Shown: positions 33,454 to 42,341 of the stretch, piece by piece
Position numbering within the stretch: position 1 is the first letter of the stretch
Layout of the letters: each line of letters opens with the position of its first letter
Source of the DNA: Schizophyllum amplum
Lineage: Eukaryota > Basidiomycota > Agaricomycetes > Agaricales > Schizophyllaceae
Reading direction: 5' to 3'
NCBI GenBank assembly: GCA_007026445.1
Contig: VDMD01000019.1
Location: forward strand, 124,001-188,000
Length of the DNA stretch: 64,000 nucleotides
Notes under the pieces: generated by a model
Databases searched by the model: none
Told to the model about the DNA's origin: nothing
What the model saw: the letters and a program-made list of their open reading frames with translations, nothing else
Position numbers and translations under genes: made by a program

Positions 33454-34727
33454 CAGCTTGTGCTGTACCAAGGTTTGTAAACCTGCCCGTGAATATGCGT
33501 AAACGGGTTTGCAAACTGTACGCGAGCTTCACGGACGCGGCATTTGCCGAGCCGCGAGCCCGCCGTTGCTCTCCGGGGTCCCGGGCAATGCCTAAAACGG
33601 GCACCCGCAGGCTGATAACAGCAGCGCGTGGCGATCCCGCCGTCGGGAAACTCCCGCGCCGCGCTGATGCGACGCCGGTGACGTCATCCCGACATCCCGA
33701 CGCGTCGGGGGCGCGTTGCGCGCGCTCGCCGCCGCCGTCGCACGTCGCTCGGAGCTCGTAAAATCATAAAAATAATTATAATGGTCTAAATAAGTTGTCT
33801 AATGATGGATATGTGTAAAGGGAGGGGCGTGGAACAGCAGAAAAGCTCGAAAAGGGCAGGCGAAAATTTTCGCCAGCCCTCGACGTGCTCGCGCTGCCCA
33901 TGCAGGGGCGGGGGATCGGAAGGAAGAGGGGGATGGGTTGAAGGGAGGTACCCTGCGTCAGGGGAATGCGTAGCCGCGCCGGCAGACGCGTGCACCCGCG
34001 CTCGGCGGCGCATTGAACCGGGGAGCGAGGCCCTGTCGCTGCGGCACCTTCGAGAGCGTGCGGCGCGTTGCCAGACGCGCTGGTTGCTGCAGAGCGTACA
34101 GCGACGTGCCAGAGCACAAAGGCAGCGCTGCCGCTCGCGCTGAAGCGCGATTGCAACGCGTGCTCGCCGTGCTTGGTCGTGCACCGATCGCCCCATTGCT
34201 GCCGCACCAGCGCGAACTCCTGCCTGCAGCCGTGTCCAGCGCGTACCCTCGCGCTGTGCGTCCTGAGCAGGACGCGCAACTGCGCGCCGAGGCGCTAGGG
34301 CACGACTGCATCGTCGGCCGCATTGTCATGCACGTGCGTGGCAATGACGAGTCCTGCGCGGGCGTTGCGACGCGCCATGGATGGGGGGAAGGGGGGAAGG
34401 GGAGGGAGGCGGTGCGCCGTCGTGCTTGCGCCGTTGCGTACGCGGTAGGATGCGAGCGCTGCTCGCAGATGCGGGCAGCGCTCGATTTCCGTTAGTTCAT
34501 ATATTTGTGGCTAGATGTAATAGGACGCACCTGAGGGGGCTCATAGAGCCCCCGCTACCTAGTTTTGTTCTCCCAGTGATTTGAGCGGCTTCGTGTTTGA
34601 CAGCAGTGAGTAGGCGCGGTCGGCGATGAGGGCCATGAGTGAAGGCGGTGACCGCGGGATCACACTGATCGCACGCCGGATGCGGCGTGTAACAGTCTGA
34701 GCAGCGTCTATGAGCAGAAAAATTGAA

Positions 34728-34990
34728 GGGGGCATGGATTTTAGCGCGGTCGGCGGCGAGGTATGGGTGGCGGGTGGTGAACGCATTCTTGAGGTGTTCT
34801 TAGGGACCGCAAACGGTGTTCTTCGGGACCGCGGAAGTCGGACCGAGCCTCGGACCGGCATCCGAAGGTGCTCCTCGTCGTGTTCGACGGTCTCGGGAAA
34901 TGGCCGCTTTACATTAAAGCACTAAACTATACTATGTTACTGTCTAGAGTACCTCCAAGATGTATATCCGAAAGTTTGAAAGCGATTGAA
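34728..34990 (+). pseudogene. Decayed candidate transposase block in copy 2
   Basis: Contains VFLGTANGVLRDRG (also present in copy 1, minus, near 5880) and then, in another frame, VVFDGLGKWPLYIKA with a stop at the same relative place as in copy 1. Further downstream the matching segment (35050-35330) has several stops. It is kept at protein level only in part. Confidence 0.4.
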
Positions 34991-36571
34991 CGGTGGGAAG
35001 ATAGGTGAATGACAAAGGGATGAGGGTGTGAGATTGAACACTTTTCTACGTTCTCTGTCTGGAGCTCGAGGGACTTCTCGCGCTTTCCTTTGAGGGACTG
35101 GCCTTCAAGAATTCGAAGACTCAAGGTTATTGATCATATGTACCTGCTACATGTATAATCACTGTACGAGAATGCTTAGATGAATTAGATAAGTTCAATG
35201 GGTGGCTTACAGTGGCTGATTCTGCTCTAAGTATATCACCAGTCCAACTTTCAAGTTTCTCGTTGGACCTGGACACATCCACCTCTGTATTCTAGTCCAT
35301 AGTACACTATGTATATTTTACATACATTTTGGAGAGAAGTCTGGGTCGCGATCGCCCAGCATCGCCCGCCCGCGCCGCCGAACGCGCTCATTCGGACGCG
35401 TCCGTGACGTGACAATAACGCGCGCTCCTTCTTCCCAACCACCATCTCGCCGCCGCCCGGTCGCCTCGACACGCGTCAAACACGCAGAATACGCAGGGAA
35501 GGGCAAATGGGGCCCTAAGGTGCGTGTATCAGTTTCTTTATGCGTGAATTCTGCTTATGTGTTGACACAGTGCAGATCTGAGGTGGCCGCAAGCGCCCGT
35601 TCGCGCCGCCCCAAAGAGGTCCCCCGCCGCGCTCTCTACCACCTTTGCCCACAGTGAGGTAGGGGACAAAGCGGGGGTGCCTTCCGAGGCGAGCGAGCGC
35701 GCACACGGCTGCCCGCCCACGCCGCCTGATTCCGCCGACAGCGCCAACGCGCGTATGCTCACCGAACCCCACGGCACCCCCTCCCCCCTCCCCTTACCCC
35801 CGCGTGCAATGCAAGCAGCATACCACTTATACGTGGTATGTCTCCTCGCCCGCGCGGCGCATATCGGCACGCTGGGGTCGTCGTTGATGTGCCCACGCGC
35901 AACAACGATGCCTAGCGCTCCAGCGCCTCGCCCGAGCATCTGAGTGCCCTTTCGGGGTGCTCATTGCTTGGTTATGGGCTGGATGCAGCTGCAAGCGGAC
36001 GCAATTGCGTCCGTGAGCAGCAGCAGTGCGAGGTGCGCGCGCGCGCGTCGACGGCGTGCTTCTGCACGCTGTTCGGCGGCACGCCCAAGCGCATACGCGC
36101 TACAGCGTGCTGCAGCACGCCACACGGCCTACGCTGTGCATTGCAAGACTGCGCGCGCGTGGGGACGAGGTCGATCCTCCCCCGCGTCGATTGCCCCGCC
36201 GAGCGCGGGTGCGCGCGTCCCTGGCACGGCGACGCAACCATCAATTACGGGACACCTCCCCACATATCCCCCACCCGCGCCGTGAGCCCCCGCCCCCTAC
36301 ACGGACAGCGCGAGCGCGGCGAGGGCGAGCGAAAATTTTCGCCCGTCCTTTCCGCGCTTCCTCGCTGCTCCTCACGCCCTTTCTTGCTCATATGTAGTAC
36401 TACATTACATTTGCTTACATTAGAATTTAATTTTGTTATTTTACGAGCTCTGGACGACGCGCGGCGGCGGCGGCGAGCGCGCGCGAGGCGCTCCCGCCGG
36501 GGTGACGCATCGGTGTGACGTCACCAGCGGCGCATCAGCGTGGCACGCGAGCGTCGCGGCGGCGGGAGCGC

Positions 36572-36633
36572 CACGCGCAACGCTTATCAGCCCACGCGCA
36601 ACGCTTATCAGCCCACGCGCAACGCTTATCAGC
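36572..36633 (+). repeat. Threefold 21-bp repeat inside the right TIR of copy 2
   Basis: CACGCGCAACGCTTATCAGC occurs three times in a row. The corresponding part of the other inverted repeats has it once, so this is a local expansion that lengthens the right arm by about 42 bp. Confidence 0.8.
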
Positions 36634-36790
36634 CCGCCCGGGCTCGATATGGGCATTGCCCGGCTCGCCGGAGGGCAGCGGCAGGCTCACGGAACGGCAT
36701 TTGCCGGCCCCGTGAAGCTCGTGTACAGTTTGCAAACCGACTTACGCATATTCACGGGGTGGTTTACAAACCTCGGTACAGCAAAAGGTG

Positions 36791-36990
36791 AAACCACAAA
36801 CCGCAAACCGCAAAGCACAAACCGCAAACCGCAAACCGCAAACCACAAACCGCAAACCGCAAAGCACAAACCGCAAAGCACAGACTACAAACTGCAACCA
36901 CAATCTGCAAACCACAACTGCTAGACTCCAACTGCAACCGCAAACTGCAACCGCAAACTGCAACTGCAAAGCACAGACTACAAGTGCAAA
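36791..36990 (+). repeat. CAAACCR heptamer satellite, array 2 (right of insertion)
   Basis: Continuation of 33160-33453; before the transposon arrived the two were one array of about 500 bp. Confidence 0.85.
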
Positions 36991-37960
36991 GCACAACCAA
37001 TCTCCACAAGCAATCACACCCCGGACCCCTGCAGCACAGCTTCATATGTGTAACGATAAAACTAATGTGTTTACTAGTACATAGCTTTATATAATAATGA
37101 AGGTTCTGTAGATCAGCTAGATGTGTAAATTATTATCACCACTAATATGTTACTTAGCCAATAGACTGTGCAGATAGAAATCAATATGAAGGTTACATTG
37201 GACAAATAGTTATAGCACATGTACAGTAAGCTGCAACAGACTTACTAAAAGCAAACTTACTTTACAAAAAACAAACCCACGGTCAGAAAATGCTTCGTTA
37301 TATACTAAAAAAGCTGAGATAGCTATACAAAATGCTGCAATATGAATACAGAAAAACAATCCCTGCCTTACAAAAATATAACACAGCTTATTGATAATGT
37401 TCTATATCATACTGCCCACTAGCCGGTAATTGTCTGTACCAAGAGGAACTTGGTGGATGGCTGACATATGGTGGGCAAAATGATTCACTGTCAAGCCTGA
37501 GTATTGCTGCTTTATGGTGTATGTCCGTGACCTGCAAGACTTTTCAGCTTTTCCTGGTAGGTCTCAGCTTTTCCTGAAAAGGCCCAGCTTTTTTTAAGAA
37601 GCCTCAGCTTTTTCTAAAAACACTAAGCTTTTCCTGATAAACCTCAGCTTTCTCTGATAAGTCTTAGCTTTTTTAAAATTGGTTTGCGCTTTTTGCAATA
37701 GCTCTAGTTCTGGCTTCTATGATAGATCTACCACTTGTACATCTGGTCTATAGGACAATTCCTAGCACTGAACACTCATGTACACATCACAATATCATAA
37801 ACTTAGGTCACAATAAGCTCACTCGCTGCAAGCTTTTAGTGAGGCCATTTAGTATTTTGAGAGCCAAAAATTTATTAGTTTTTTGTGTAAGGTTACAAAA
37901 AACACAGTCAGATTTTTGTGACATGTGTCTAGTGTGAGCCATCGGGTGATTCGCTGACAT
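36991..37960. other. AT-rich non-coding region
   Basis: Base composition drops sharply to AT. No frame of note. It contains the small CAGCTTTT tandem repeat described separately. It may be the remains of another transposon's subterminal region, but I see no inverted ends. Confidence 0.5.
37540..37675 (+). repeat. CAGCTTTTCCTG minisatellite
   Basis: About seven imperfect units of roughly 20-22 bases, each with (C/T)(A)AGCTTTT(C/T)(C/T)TG followed by ATAA/AAA and CCTCAG. Confidence 0.7.
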
Positions 37961-37966
37961 GTGACA

Positions 37967-38371
37967 TTAGTCACAAACATATCCCACGGACACGCGACCA
38001 CGTACTGCGTTCAATACCCCAATGCGGGCAAGCAATCGAGTCTTCGCATCGTCGTCTAGCCCAGCGCCGAGGTCGTACGCAATGTTGGGATCATAGGCAG
38101 GGAGGGGGAGGTCAGGCTCCGCGTCGTCGGATAGGTCAGGCGATATCTGCACGTGGTACTGATTGCAGATATTGGCCAGACACTGGCGCTCTTGCAGATA
38201 TCCACGCTGGTAGGCGTCGATGTATTTGGCGAGGTTTGGGCGCAGTATGAAATCCTCGCGTGCACCTTCCGCCCAGCCTCTCAGAGTGAGCTTGTCCGCC
38301 TTGGACTTTTTACGCGACACCTTCGGTTTCTCGGCGGCGGTAGCGTTCATCGTGGAGGTAATGTCTGTCAT
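37967..38371 (-). CDS. Truncated copy of a widespread fungal hypothetical protein
   Basis: 134 residues: a basic start (KPKVSRKKSKADKLTLRGW), then GAREDFILRPNLAKYIDAY, CLANICNQYHVQI and EPDLPLPAYDPN, then a stop after about 25 more residues. I know this as the N-terminal part of a large, highly expanded family of unknown function in Agaricomycetes, whose members normally continue for several hundred residues. The stop lies at the border of the AT-rich region, so the rest was probably lost by rearrangement. Confidence 0.55.
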   Translation of the reverse strand: MTDITSTMNATAAEKPKVSRKKSKADKLTLRGWAEGAREDFILRPNLAKYIDAYQRGYLQERQCLANICNQYHVQISPDLSDDAEPDLPLPAYDPNIAYDLGAGLDDDAKTRLLARIGVLNAVRGRVSVGYVCD

Positions 38372-38718
38372 TGTTCTACCTGCAAGCCGACTAATCAGTA
38401 TCCCTATAAGGCCTCAACGAGAATATTCAACATACCGCTATGATTCTTGGCGCTTGTATATGCGTCGCGGCGACGAAGGTCAAGGCGAAGGTCAAGTCAA
38501 GGACGGGGCGGCGCATTCAAGTCGCGCCCTGCATACTTTTTCGCTTCATTCGCCGCCACCGGGCCCGGCCGACAGGCTGCTTAGTGTCGATTCAGATTCC
38601 CGATTCAGCTCTCGGGAACGGCTGTTTGGTCCGTCATCATCTCTCTCCGCCTTTTTATAAGTAGCGCTAACGGTCGACTCGCCCCTTGTCCTCTTGCCCC
38701 ATCGCTCATTCTCGCCCC

Positions 38719-39437
38719 ATGTCTTTTAAAAACGGCAAGTGGCGAGTCTGCGCCCTACTGCGTTACCTCATATGCTTCCCAGTTGCTCTTGACCCTGTCG
38801 TCGACGCGTTCGACAGTGTCATCAGTCAACGGGCCGTGCCCGCGTCAACCGTGGCCGCCGACGTCGTCAGCGACATCTCCATGGATGTCCCCTCGGACGT
38901 GAGCGAGTTCGGGTCCGAGATCACTGTGGACGACCCCGACGCAAACAAAATCGTTGTGGACCTTCCGGACCACGATTCGGACAGCGACTCCACAACCTCC
39001 ATTGTACCGACCGAGCTCGAGTCCGACATGGAAGACGACATCGAGCTCATCATGGACCTCATTGCGCCCCGTCCTGTCGGCTTCTCTCGCGCCCCTCGCC
39101 CCCACTTCGAATTTGTTGTCATGGACGATGAGGCTGACGAGATCGGTGTGGCGTTCGGTGTCGTGCCGAGCTCCTCGCTCACCTACCCGACGGCCTTCAA
39201 TGCCGAGCACAAGAAATTCTACGCCGTATCCTACGGCTGGCTTGTCGGCGTGTTCAATGACCCGTGAGTTTTAATGTTTGGATCGTGCTACAATCGACTG
39301 ATCTTCTCGACAGGAGTATGTTCAGCGACGCTACATCGCGCGTATCGAGCCCTCGCCACTACACGTGCAAGAGCCTGCGCGAGGCAGTGTACTGGTTCAA
39401 CAGGCAGCTCGCGCTCGGTCGCGTGGAGATAGCCTAA
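38719..39437 (+). CDS. Acidic protein with C-terminal RNase H1 N-terminal (viroplasmin-like) domain
   Basis: Exons 38719-39263 and 39314-39437, giving 222 residues. The first 150 residues are acidic and S/D rich (VDLPDHDSDSDSTTS). The C-terminus has KFYAVSYGWLVGVFNDP, then after the intron YTCKSLREAVYWFN, which matches the small RNase H1 N-terminal fold (consensus YYAVxxGRxxGVYxxW...KGFxTxxEAxxFL) that binds RNA/DNA hybrids. No RNase H catalytic domain is present. The intron splits the domain in phase 2 right after the GV(F/Y) strand, the same place and phase as both introns of the next gene, so the genes are related. The two genes are about 580 bases apart on the same strand. Confidence 0.65.
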
Positions 39438-40016
39438 CAGAAGGTTTGTGTTGCACCAATCGCCTTATTCGTGGCACTTACAGATTTTCCTTCACAGCGC
39501 TGTCACTCGTCTATCTTTCTTGGGGGATATCGTAGATAGCTGATCACTCTGTCTGGTCTACCTACTGGCTATGTGGTCTGTATGTATCGTACATCTCGTC
39601 GTGCGCATATCCATTAGCCCTTCTCCGTCATTGAACCCCGCGTGCAGCAACGAGAAAGTCAATCCCCGAAATGGCCGAGTGTTCCAGCGCAGCGTAACGG
39701 CAATTTTTGAATTGTGTTAGGCTAGACGTAAGTTCGGCGCAGTCAGTGAGGGACGTGCCCGAGCACTATAAACGGATGAGGCTTTCATCGACTCATTAGC
39801 TGAAACGATGCTTCAATTCAACGGGAGTTAACCCCCCGACAGCGATACGCTCCATCAACCTCCGCACTCGTCGCTGTCCGTCTCTATACCCTTTCATTCA
39901 GGTGTCCAGTCGGGGGGATGTATATTGACCGGTGATGAAGCCTCGTTGAGCCCTCTGTCTCCCTGGAGCCAGCGTGAGTCCCTCTTTTTGAATCGACACC
40001 ATTATAAGGGCACTGA
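39438..40016 (+). promoter_or_regulatory. Intergenic region with promoter-like features for the next gene
   Basis: A TATAAA at about 39768 and a CT-rich stretch at 39880-39900 precede the start codon at 40017. No coding sequence seen. Confidence 0.35.
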
Positions 40017-41443
40017 ATGTATCTCGAGCTCGCGCACGCCATGGCAGACGACCTCGCCCATCAGCTCTTTCAGCTATCTCTCACCGGGCAGTCAGACGGT
40101 GTTGCATCCTCCGCCGGTTCTTCTACTCGGCCGCCTGTTCGTAGCGGTTGCCGCGGTGGGCGCGGAAGATCCGGTTACCAGGCGTATGCCATCTTCGTTG
40201 GACGCAGGGCTGGAGTGTACCTGACCTGGTGAGTTACAGCGTCGTCTCAGTTCCCCAGGAGCGACTGACCATATACCAGGGCGCACTGCGATGCGCAGGT
40301 CCGCGGCGTCAGACACAACTCGTACAAAGGTTATGAATCGAGGGCCGATGCCTATAGAGCCTTGGATATCGCTCAGGCGCGGGGACTGATGTTCTCTTGC
40401 GGAGACAATGTCATCCGCGTTGCGCAAGTGGGCAGTCGTATCCGCCTCGACCTTGATGATCTACCGCTGTGCATGGCCTTTGTTGACGATGAAGTCGGCA
40501 TCACTATGGCGGAGCGCATGAGCTTCTGGTACGTCGTGTATCAGGGGACGCAGCCAGGCGTGTACAGGACGTAGTAAGTACGATGTTGTTGTCAGGGTCA
40601 GACATCTTTTATTTACTCGTGTCTGCAGCCATGAAGTCCAGCTCGCCACTACTGGACTTGCCGGCGCGCAGCACGACAGTTTCCGCACGCGCGGAGACGC
40701 CATCGATTAAGGCTCCAACCATATAAATTAATTACTATATATATACGGTTTTTACTGTATAGAATTACTCTCTAACTAGTGGTCTCATTGTACTGGGTAA
40801 CTATATAGTATACTATATGGTATACAGATGTCTATTATATCAGAGATATCTCCCTTCTCAGCTGAGGATGCATAATTGTGCATTATGATTCAAGGAGCAG
40901 GTGTTGTTTTAGCATGTGGGAACACCCCAGGAGCACCTTCCTTTTTCGTGCACCCTGGCCTAGGTGCACGTAAAAGGCAACAGCTTGGACTTTAAGGTCA
41001 CATCACACTGTTGTCGGCAAGTGCCGAGTCCTGCAGTGATGTGCTTGTTGATGATGGACTAATGACTACATAAGTTCACTTGCAAACATGCATCTGCCCG
41101 CTTAGAAGCTGACTACTGATGGCTGGCTAGCAAGGGAGCTGCAGATAATTTTATTTATTTTTCCTTCAATGTGACTTGCTCTTTGTTCCGAGCTAGGATT
41201 ATCACTCAGTTGGCATGCTCAAAGAAGTGGCTAGAGAACAAGGCAATATAGTCTGAGGTAGTGTATGTAGCATTGGGCCAACAAAAATCCTCAGAATAAT
41301 CTACTATATATACCATATACTTACTATATACCGTCTAATTACCCAAAGTTCTAGTAATTAGTTTATATGGTTGGAGCCTTACCATCGATGCGTTTACGAC
41401 TGCTCTGGAGCGGGGGGATGTTTACAAGTTAACGCGTACATAG
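40017..41443 (+). pseudogene. Tandem RNase H1 N-terminal domain gene interrupted by a MITE
   Basis: Exons 40017-40228, 40280-40573 and 40629-40707, then a MITE (40708-41381) and the rest of exon 3 at 41390-41443. Two viroplasmin-like modules are visible: YAIFVGRRAGVYLTW...SYKGYESRADAY, and WYVVYQGTQPGVYRTY...SFRTRGDAID. Introns cut both modules at the same point in phase 2, so the domain was duplicated together with its intron. The MITE sits in the last helix of module 2. Its first bases, TAA, follow GAT in frame, so the protein ends at once; the downstream piece after the 8-bp duplication keeps the original frame to a TAG at 41441. The loss is only about 17 residues, so a shortened product may still be made. 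Confidence 0.75.
40708..41381. mobile_element. 674-bp hAT-like MITE
   Basis: Inverted ends of about 30 bp, TAAGGCTCCAACCATATAAA on both sides with one mismatch after that, flanked by an 8-bp target duplication CCATCGAT (40700-40707 and 41382-41389). Eight-base duplications and ends fitting YARNG are characteristic of hAT elements. The interior is AT rich and encodes nothing. Confidence 0.9.
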
Positions 41444-41569
41444 TGATACTCCGTCGGATTGTACATCACTCGTAGTACTATCGATGTATCCAGTGTGGCG
41501 CGCAAATCGAGACCTCGAGGCCGTATAAGTCTACACCCTACTGCAATAGCACAAGTGCGAGCGCCGTAC

Positions 41570-41684
41570 TACTTAGGCACCTATGAAACTTGAGGTAGGC
41601 CCTATCTTTCACAGGATAATATACCTGGTATAGGCCAAGTTTTCTAGACACTATAAATGTCTAATGCCTAGATAGTTCTAGTGC
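41570..41684 (+). repeat. Left terminal inverted repeat of the KDZ element
   Basis: Pairs with 57870-57985. Over the inner 70 bases only a handful of mismatches are seen. Confidence 0.75.
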
Positions 41685-41689
41685 CTAGA

Positions 41690-42110
41690 GAAGTCTAAAC
41701 ACTAGAACATTCTACAACTTAGACATCTCTGATATCCACATCTAACTAGAAATCTCTAAACATATGCCCTCTAGACATCTCTATTGTTATGTGTGAGGTA
41801 GAGATCTCTACTGACTAGAGAACTCTAAGAGCTAGAACCCATTAGACATGTCTACTGACTAGAGATCTCTGCTGATGAGAGAACTCTACTGACTAGAGAA
41901 CTCTACAGACTAGAACCCATTAGAAATCTCTACTAACTAGAGAACTCTACTGACTAGAGAACTCTACAGACTAGAACCCATTAGAAATCTCTACTAACTA
42001 GAGAACTCTAAGAGTTAGAACCCACTAGAGATCTCTACTGACTAGAGAACTCTAAGTGGCAGAGAACTCTCGAGTAGAGTTCTCTAGTCAGTAGAGATCT
42101 CTAGTAAAAT
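41690..42110 (+). repeat. Left subterminal CTAGA minisatellite
   Basis: Tandem and palindromic variants of CTACTGACTAGAGAACTCTA and related words, about 20-bp spacing. CTAGAGATCTCTAG-like palindromes recur. Repeated binding sites near transposon ends are typical recognition sites for transposases. Confidence 0.85.
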
Positions 42111-42341
42111 AATAAAGTACTTAACTTCATTTGTATACATCTGTCAGTGTTATTAGTACACCCCATTACTTAGTCAGTGGTGAGTACTTGCCCAGCTGTT
42201 GTAGCAGATATGCTAGGCATTTAGGTGTTACATAAAGCAGGCAATATAGAAACAAATGTTTGGGAATTTAATGACCAGTATAAGAGGACCCAACATGAGT
42301 TGCATTACAGGCAGCATAGAACACGACAAACAGAACACTAT

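Larger units (their letters stand above)
33454..36790. mobile_element. 3.3-kb transposon with long inverted repeats (copy 2, inverted)
   Basis: Same ends as the element at 3915: CAGCTTGTGCTGTACC at the left and CACCTTTTGCTGTACC read inward from the right. It is flanked by AAACCAC (33447-33453 and 36791-36797), again 7 bp. Inverted repeats run about 33454-33917 and 36283-36790. Its interior matches copy 1 in reverse orientation: the block with GGGACCGCAAACGG at 34800-34900 corresponds to 5900-5800. Copy 2 is more diverged and its candidate coding block is broken, so it is older. Confidence 0.82.

Noticed and set aside
23137..36990. CAAACCR heptamer arrays as telomeric repeats or a CRISPR array
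   Set aside because: The unit is not the fungal telomere TTAGGG, the arrays are internal and degenerate, and there are no unique spacers between repeats.
38719..41443. Viral (caulimovirus) origin of the viroplasmin-like proteins
   Set aside because: The fold is the cellular RNase H1 N-terminal domain shared with that viral protein; introns and basidiomycete gene context point to host genes.
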